A stretch of 10,263 nucleotides of DNA. It comes from Pavlovales sp. CCMP2436. Its lineage: Eukaryota; Haptophyta; Pavlovophyceae; Pavlovales. Both the position numbers and the translations under genes were made by a program. Under the pieces are notes generated by a model that did no database searches, was not told the origin of the DNA, and saw nothing but the letters and a program-made list of their open reading frames with translations. This document shows positions 6,679 to 10,263 of the stretch, in pieces; positions within the stretch are counted from its first letter, which is position 1, and each line of letters begins with the position of its first letter. Location of the stretch: contig MU631462.1 of assembly GCA_026770615.1 (NCBI GenBank), positions 167,271-177,533 of the forward strand, read 5' to 3'.

Positions 6679-9600
6679 CTATATATAAGTAAGTCGTAGT
6701 TTAAAAAGTAGGCCGTTACCTGAATGCGAATTTTCAGCATGGCGGCTCCTCTGCGTTGGGCCCATATTAAAACTCGGCGGCAGTTCGATTGGCGCGTCGC
6801 CAGCCGCCCAACGGTCCCAGTCGAAATCGTCCGTCACTCCCGGACTCCCCTGGAATCCCGGACTCTCGGAATCCCGGACTCCCCCTGCCCACGGCAGCGG
6901 CGACGCGGCCGCACGATGGCTACCGGGCTCCGCGCCCAAAAAGTCGCCCTCTAAATCAGCCCGGGGGTATCCTCCAGACTTCTCAAGCTCGACCCACGTC
7001 TGTGCCCGGTCTAAGAACCTACAGTCATAAACAGGCGTTAAGAAAGCACAGAATCCGAGTGAGGCTCAATTTCTTAGCAAAATACATACAAACAATAGTC
7101 ACATTACATACAAAAAATGCTAATTGCCGAAAAGTGAGGCCCGTTTCTTAATGCCTAGCTTTCTTAATGCCCGGTCCAACAACCTAGGGCAATTTTTTGT
7201 ATTTGTGGGTGCAAGTACGAATGTGTAACAACTCGTGACAGCAGACTGATTCGAAATCCGGACTGGGCCGAATCCGGGGCAACTGCCGAACAAAGGCAGT
7301 GCCTGGAGTCTAGCTTAACTACGATTAGCGAATTAGATTTCATTGAGAATGAGACTCATATTCAATAGACTCCAAAAAAGTGACGATTTTTAATAAAAAA
7401 ACTAAACGAACATTATAAAAGTTACTAATCTCCTAGACACACTACCCCCAGACAGAAAGGCGGCAGATAAAAAAGAGAGAAAGAAAAGCAGGATTTTTGT
7501 TGTGGTTTACAATAGGAAAAAAAAAAAAAAAAACCTTGCAGATGTGCCCACTCCCTGCGTAAAGGCAGTAGCAGTAGCGGCAGCAGCAGCTGCATCGGCG
7601 GCAGCGGCGGCGGTGGGGGAAGCGGCGGCGGCGACGGAGGATGAGGGGAAAGCGCCACTCCTCTGCCGTGCTTCTCCTCGGCCTCTGTCTCTGTCTCCGC
7701 TTCTCCGCGTGCCCGTGTCCCGATGCATAGGCGAGGGCTTATGCGTCTTGGTCCAGTTGGAGAATGCCACCTCTGCATCCACACGCCTATATACAAAAAG
7801 AAAAAAGAAGAAGAAAGGAGGAGAAGAAACAAAAAGGGTTCAACATGGAAGTTTTTTATATTAAGCAAAACAAAAAAAACGGAGTTAAATACCGCTAAAT
7901 GTATGATGAAAGGGGGGGGGTTACACGGGGACGGGGACGGGGGGAAGGGGGGAGAAGGATGTAGCTCACCTTAAAAGATGATCGATGGCGCTCGTGGGCT
8001 GTCGTGGAGACAGCGGATTGGGTGGTGGTGAGTGGGGAGGGGTGTGTGTGGTGTGTGTGTGTGTGGGGGGGAGGGGTAGCTCACCTTAAAAGGTGATCGA
8101 TGACGCTGGAGACGGCCGAATCGCGGGTGGTCGTGGAGTCAGTCGAGGCTTTTGCAGACTTGCGCTTTTGCACTGACCACGCGGCGTAGGCTGCAGTCGA
8201 ACTTTTCTTGCGCTCAGCGTCAACAGCAGCGCTGCAAAAAGTAGAAATAAATCGAGAATATTCAAAAATTACGCAGGGGTGCTTTAAATTGAGATGGGGG
8301 TATAATATGTAAGGAGAAAGGCTGCGAAGGCTGCGGTTGAACATTTCTTGCGCTCAGCGTCAACAGCAGCGCTGCACAAAGTAGAAATAAATCGAGAATA
8401 TTCAAAAATAGGGATAATATGAGAATATGCACAAAATAGGGATAATACGTTAATATGGGGGTGGGGGGGTGACGATGAAGGCGCGCGAGGGGGGGTCGGG
8501 AGGGGGGTTAGGGTGGGAGGGTGGGCGGGGCACTAACCGCTGTGCCGACAAGGTATCGAGTTCCATTTTTCGCTGTGCGATTAATGTGAGCAGTTTTTGC
8601 TCGTCTCGAACTCTCCACTTTTCGAATTCTTTTTGTGCCTGGTCATCCCGCCCGCCGTCGTGAGATCCCATCCCTCCATCGTGGGGCTCGGGCCTAGTGG
8701 ACAGGGTGTCGCGGGCAATAAGAAGCCGTAGCGTTAAGAAGCTGAGCCTCGTTTTTTTACATTGTTTGTATGTATTCAAGCATTGTTTGTATGTAATTTG
8801 CTAAGAAGCTCAGCCTAAAGCTCAAAATTCGCCCTTCTTATTGCCCGCGATCCCCTGTAGGGGGGGGGGGGGGGGGGGGGGGGGGGGAGTCGAGGTGGTG
8901 GGCTGTATAGCTGCTGGAGCCAGGACCCTGTTCTTTGTTAATCTCTTGCCGGCAAGGTATTAACGAAAGCGATATTTGGTTCGGAGTAGCTGTAAACTGT
9001 TTTAAGCAGTGCGATTTCTATTTTCCTAGCAACCGAGAGCTGGCTCCAGCAGTAGGGTAAATCAGAATCCATCTACATGTTGGTGACATTGTGGCTAGGA
9101 TATCGGCGTGTGCGGCAACTCAACGATACATTTTATTTTCAGTGGTGGTTAAGCAGCACAGGCGCAGCTGAAGACCTGCTGGAACGGCAGATTCACTTGC
9201 AAAAGTGACGTCGTCATGAACCGACGACGATGAGAGGACTCGAGCGGAATACATTATATAGATAGATAAGTTGCTATGTATAGATAAGGTGTTATATTAT
9301 ATAGATAGTTGACAAGTTGCTAGTTATAGATAACGGTAGCTTTACAGGAAGAGGCGTCTCACCGCAGCCCGCGTAGTGCCAAGTCAGACGCACGCATGCG
9401 CGCAGCGAAGGCACGTTCCGCCTCAATTTCTGCGGCTTTCTTAGCCGCATCGGCCCGTGCCAATCTCCGACGCACCCGAGCAGCCAGCAGGTCGACCTGT
9501 GTGTGTGTGGGGGGGGGTGGGGGGGAGGAGAGGGGTACGGTTAGGACGAAATTGCCCCAATTTCCGCGTTTTTTTTAGCCGCATCGGCCCTTTCCAATCT

Positions 9601-10263
9601 CCGACGCCCATGCGTGGCAAGAAATCCACCTGCAGCTCCAGGGTCATACTTACAGTTCGGAGGGCTCGAGCTAGGTGAGCTGGATTTGCATGCGTGCTTG
9701 TGTGCGAGTAAAAATAAATAAAAAATCCCCCCCCTCCCCCTCCCCCCCATTGTCCGGCCGGCTAGAGACCCCTTGCTGGGAATCGTGACCGGGGGAAGGA
9801 AAAAGCAGCCACCCCCGTGAAAAGGGGCAGGTTCGGCGAGCTGCGTACACAGCGCACGTCATTCTAAGTATACCTAATTTGCGGCAGTTATTATAGAAGT
9901 TCACCTGCTGCTGCTCTACCGGGTTCCAAAAAAAAAACCCACGACCCTTCCCCCCCTTCCTAGATCGTTCACCTGTTGCTGCTCCGCCGGGTTCCAGTGC
10001 CTCACGGCCCTAAGCCGATTCCACGCGAGACCCATCGCCGGCCTGTTAGTTACATGTTAGTTATTATTATTATTACGGGGGGGGATTAAGAATTTTATCG
10101 GATTTCAAAGATATATCGTGCATACAAAAAAAATCAATGATATTCTTGGTGATGAGAAACTTGAAGGGGACGTGTATACCTGTAGAAGAATTCGCCCGAG
10201 TTCTCGCCGTAACTGTTGCGCTCGACTCGCCCAGCCGAGCCCGCCCGGCACTGCCCAGTACCC
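6623..10263 (-). CDS. Spliced gene for a charged helical protein, 5' end outside window
   Basis: Eight exons on the - strand keep one frame: E1 10263-10180, E2 10042-9973, E3 9496-9363, E4 8693-8538, E5 8231-8085, E6 7786-7535, E7 7018-6720, E8 6678-6623. All introns are GT-AG (137, 476, 669, 306, 298, 516 and 41 nt). Phases agree at every junction (2,0,2,2,2,2,1), and all five phase-2 codons are Arg. The model gives about 398 residues with the N-terminus missing. E2-E5 are Ala/Arg/Lys/Glu-rich and probably coiled coil; E6 is basic then poly-Ser/Ala; E7 is acidic. [FY]-x-x-W occurs in E4, E5 and E6. Similar F-x-x-W-x-x-x-K repeats occur in microtubule or ciliary coiled-coil proteins such as CCDC34 and MAP9, but I make no family assignment. 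The exon model is inferred from splice signals and phase only; E8 and the E6 donor are the weakest points. Confidence 0.7.
6720..7018 (-). other. Exon E7 of the minus-strand gene
   Basis: 299 nt, acceptor GACTGTAG, donor CATTCAG-GTAACG, phase 2 to 1. It encodes FLDRAQTWVELEKSGGYPRA, then DLEGDFLGAEPGS, an S-P-G repeat from three GAGTCCGGGATTCC-like units (6838-6890), and an acidic aromatic block VTDDFDWDRWAAGDAPIELP. This composition is unlike chance translation and is the best evidence that the gene reaches this far left. Confidence 0.7.
7022..7180. mobile_element. MITE copy M2, flanked by AACCTA repeats, ending at the E7 acceptor
   Basis: Inner arms GGCGTTAAGAAAGC (7033-7046) and GCTTTCTTAATGCC (7158-7171) are inverted repeats with one mismatch. 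The centre (GCTCAATTTCTTAGCAAAAT, then ACATACAAACAAT) matches the inverted complete copy at 8701-8858. AACCTA stands on both sides (7016-7021, 7181-7186). On the gene strand these read TAGGTT, and the right-hand one holds the E7 acceptor TGTAG-GTT. Confidence 0.7.
7184..7309 (-). other. Candidate extra exon E6b, tentative
   Basis: An open 126-nt block between an AG (TAAGCTAG) and the TAG-GTT copy next to the transposon at 7022-7180. It enters and leaves in phase 2, so it could sit between E6 and E7 without breaking the frame (LQALPLFGSCPGFGPVRISN, then QSAVTSCYTFVLAPTNTKNC). An open block this short can occur by chance, and the acceptor lacks a good pyrimidine tract. Confidence 0.3.
7516..7646. 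repeat. Poly-A tract and GCN triplet run
   Basis: A run of about 17 A at 7517-7533, then GCA/GCG-rich triplets to about 7640 that encode the Ala-rich end of E6 on the - strand. Mixed Ala codons suggest selection or old slippage rather than a fresh expansion. Confidence 0.6.
7535..7786 (-). other. Exon E6 of the minus-strand gene
   Basis: 252 nt, preceded by a long polypyrimidine tract ending TTTTTGTATATAG; phase 2 to 2. It opens VDAEVAFSNWTKTHKP, so it shares V-D-A-E with E5, then becomes Arg-rich and ends in mixed-codon poly-Ala/Ser. The donor GCAAG-GTTTTT runs into a T tract and is weak; without splicing the frame ends at TAA 7509-7507. Confidence 0.6.
7908..7960 (+). repeat. G-rich tract in the E5-E6 intron
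   Basis: Runs of 4-10 G separated by 1-6 nt (GGGGACGGGGACGGGGGG). On the gene strand it is a C-rich pyrimidine tract directly after a duplicated 5' splice site. The + strand could form a G-quadruplex. Confidence 0.7.
7961..8016 (-). repeat. Truncated duplicate of the E5 3' end and donor
   Basis: Matches 8076-8142 at an offset of 115 bp with an internal deletion. On the - strand it ends GCCATCGATCATCTTTTAAG followed by GTGAGCTAC, so both coding end and donor are preserved. It could act as an alternative donor or be a relic of a second E5 copy. Confidence 0.75.
8085..8231 (-). other. Exon E5 of the minus-strand gene
   Basis: 147 nt with consensus sites: TACTTTTTGCAG acceptor and TTTTAAG-GTGAGC donor, phase 2 to 2. 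It encodes AAVDAERKKSSTAAYAAWSV, then a Lys/Ser/Thr-rich stretch ending SSVIDHLL. Its 5' part is duplicated at 8321-8409 and its 3' part at 7961-8016. Confidence 0.8.
8321..8409 (-). repeat. Duplicate of the E5 acceptor and first 51 nt
   Basis: 83 of 89 positions match 8181-8269, offset 140 bp. The copy keeps the intron tail, the TTTGTGCAG acceptor (8373-8372) and the peptide AAVDAERKKCSTAAFAAF in the same phase. It then loses homology and meets a TAA without an evident donor. It lies inside the E4-E5 intron. Confidence 0.85.
8538..8693 (-). other. Exon E4 of the minus-strand gene
   Basis: 156 nt, acceptor CCACTAG, donor CAGCG-GTTAGT, phase 2 to 2. It has a doubled H-D-G-G motif (PEPHDGGMGSHDGGRDD), then charged helix QKEFEKWRVRDEQKLLTLIA and QRKMELDTLSAQ. 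The acceptor lies 6 nt from the end of the MITE at 8701-8858. Confidence 0.75.
8701..8858. mobile_element. Complete MITE copy M3 (158 bp)
   Basis: Terminal inverted repeats 8701-8725 and 8834-8858 match at 23 of 25 positions (ACAGGG-nn-TCGCGGGCAATAAGAAG). The centre contains two ATTGTTTGTATGTA units. Related copies are at 4024-4076 and 7022-7180. No target-site duplication is clear: one flank is a 28-nt G run. It lies in the E3-E4 intron with its end 6 nt from the E4 acceptor. Confidence 0.85.
8860..8887 (+). repeat. 28-nt poly-G run
   Basis: An uninterrupted G homopolymer immediately beside the M3 terminus, inside the E3-E4 intron. Its length is prone to sequencing or assembly error. Confidence 0.95.
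8911..9052. repeat. Small inverted-repeat element with central palindrome, tentative
   Basis: CTGCTGGAGCCAG at 8911-8923 is perfectly inverted at 9040-9052, with TA close to each outer side. Inside, 8937-8964 is a near-palindrome centred on CTTGCCGGCAAG. It could be another MITE in the E3-E4 intron; only one copy is visible. Confidence 0.45.
9139..9250 (+). repeat. Structured dispersed repeat, copy C
   Basis: Second full copy of the family at 6143-6260. The hairpin here is TCACTT-GCAA-AAGTGA (9193-9208), followed by a perfect 6-bp stem GTCGTC/GACGAC around ATGAACC. It lies in the E3-E4 intron, in the antisense orientation relative to the gene. Confidence 0.75.
9253..9335 (+). repeat. Two tandem copies of a 43-bp AT-rich unit
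   Basis: ATTATATAGATAG begins at 9253 and 9296, each followed by AAGTTGCTA and TATAGATAA with small indels. Confidence 0.75.
9363..9496 (-). other. Exon E3 of the minus-strand gene
   Basis: 134 nt between ACACACACAG and donor GCTGCG-GTGAGA; enters phase 0, leaves phase 2. The product is an amphipathic Ala/Arg/Glu helix (VDLLAARVRRRLARADAAKK, then AAEIEAERAFAARMRASDLA). A degraded copy lies just upstream at 9554-9632. Confidence 0.7.
9554..9632 (-). repeat. Degraded duplicate of the E3 5' part with acceptor
   Basis: Aligns to 9420-9499 at an offset of 133-134 bp. On the - strand CTGGAGCTGCAG-GTGGAT corresponds to the E3 boundary ACACACACAG-GTCGAC. The E3 coding core RRRLxRADAAKKxAEI survives but in a shifted frame that ends at a stop soon after. 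Confidence 0.8.
9899..9928 (-). repeat. Duplicate of the E2 3' end and donor
   Basis: Matches 9967-9996 at 27 of 30 positions, 68 bp apart. On the - strand it encodes WNPVEQQQ and is followed by GTGAAC like E2 itself (WNPAEQQQ). It lies just inside the E2-E3 intron. Confidence 0.8.
9973..10042 (-). other. Exon E2 of the minus-strand gene
   Basis: 70 nt, entered in phase 2 after CTAACAG and left in phase 0 at CAACAG-GTGAAC. It encodes PAMGLAWNRLRAVRHWNPAE followed by QQQ. The internal Met could act as a start if E1 were not used. Its 3' end, including the donor, is duplicated 68 bp further on (9899-9928). Confidence 0.65.
10180..10263 (-). other. Exon E1 (partial) of the minus-strand gene
   Basis: Reads VERNSYGENSGEFFY before a donor CTACAG-GTATAC at 10180/10179, leaving phase 2. 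It continues past the right edge. The intron that follows (10179-10043) ends in two overlapping TAACTAAC-like branch sites and AACAG, a textbook 3' splice site. Confidence 0.65.

Noticed and set aside
7251..7261. TCGAAATCCG shared with the MITE terminus at 2466-2475.
   Set aside because: Ten bases with no extension; expected by chance at this scale.
7402..7441. Possible terminal exon after E6 (acceptor GGGGTAG, 13 codons, TAG).
   Set aside because: It is phase-compatible but short. Joining E6 to the much more convincing E7 is also in phase and extends the frame by 99 codons.
7425..7868. 147-codon minus-strand frame rich in Leu, Pro and Phe.
   Set aside because: It reads through the intron, a pyrimidine tract and exon E6 in the wrong phase; its composition comes from low-complexity DNA.
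8506..8514. GGGTTAGGG as a telomere repeat.
   Set aside because: A single 1.5-unit match within a G-rich tract, with no array.
9173..9250. Hammerhead ribozyme suggested by GATGAG ... CTCGAGCGGAAT in the dispersed repeat.
   Set aside because: The CUGANGA and GAAA core motifs are not both present, and no copy shows a cleavable stem III junction.
10016..10037. Resemblance of GATTCCACGCGAGACCC to the CTCGAGCGGAAT repeat family.
   Set aside because: It lies within coding exon E2, matches only partly, and has no further similarity on either side.

Overview
The window looks like nuclear DNA of a eukaryotic microalga, most likely a haptophyte or pelagophyte-type alga. This is inferred from three things: a Sel1-repeat/MYND-finger gene of a type expanded in such algae, spliceosomal introns with GT-AG ends, and a dense mix of small inverted-repeat transposons, GC-rich coding islands and AT-rich or poly-G spacers. 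No bacterial operon, rRNA, tRNA or CRISPR array was seen.

Left third (about 70-3070, + strand): a decayed Ty1/copia retrotransposon running protease, pre-integrase, integrase, linker, reverse transcriptase. It is broken by stops and frameshifts. A 420-bp inverted-repeat element (2463-2882) sits inside the reverse transcriptase with a 4-bp AAAG target duplication. The retroelement is cut off near 3070 by a cluster of foldback and palindromic repeats built on AAGCTTCC (3072-3668), followed by fragments of two other small repeat families (3966-4076).

Centre (4170-5262, - strand): a Sel1-like repeat protein with a C-terminal MYND zinc finger. One frameshift and one in-frame stop near the N-terminus make it a pseudogene, a damaged allele or a sequence with errors. 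From 5263 to 6622 I see a GCTGCGAG-type simple repeat, AT-rich spacer and repeat copies, but no convincing gene.

Right third (6623-10263, - strand): a multi-exon gene that enters from beyond the right edge. Eight exons (E1-E8) joined at GT-AG introns keep one open frame of about 398 residues, with matching phases at all seven junctions. The product is a charged, Ala/Arg/Lys-rich helical protein with a repeated aromatic-x-x-Trp motif, a poly-Ala/Ser segment and an acidic, Trp-rich C-terminal part. I do not recognise the family with confidence. Its introns hold partial copies of its own exons, each at a splice boundary, and two copies of one small transposon family whose ends lie at or within a few bases of 3' splice sites.

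The most interesting theme is intron and exon remodelling. One transposon copy (7022-7180) is flanked by 6-bp direct repeats that read TAG-GTT on the gene strand, so splicing at both would remove the element exactly, as introner elements do. A second repeat family carries a hairpin whose closing pair and tetraloop differ between copies in a structure-preserving way (UCCG versus GCAA).
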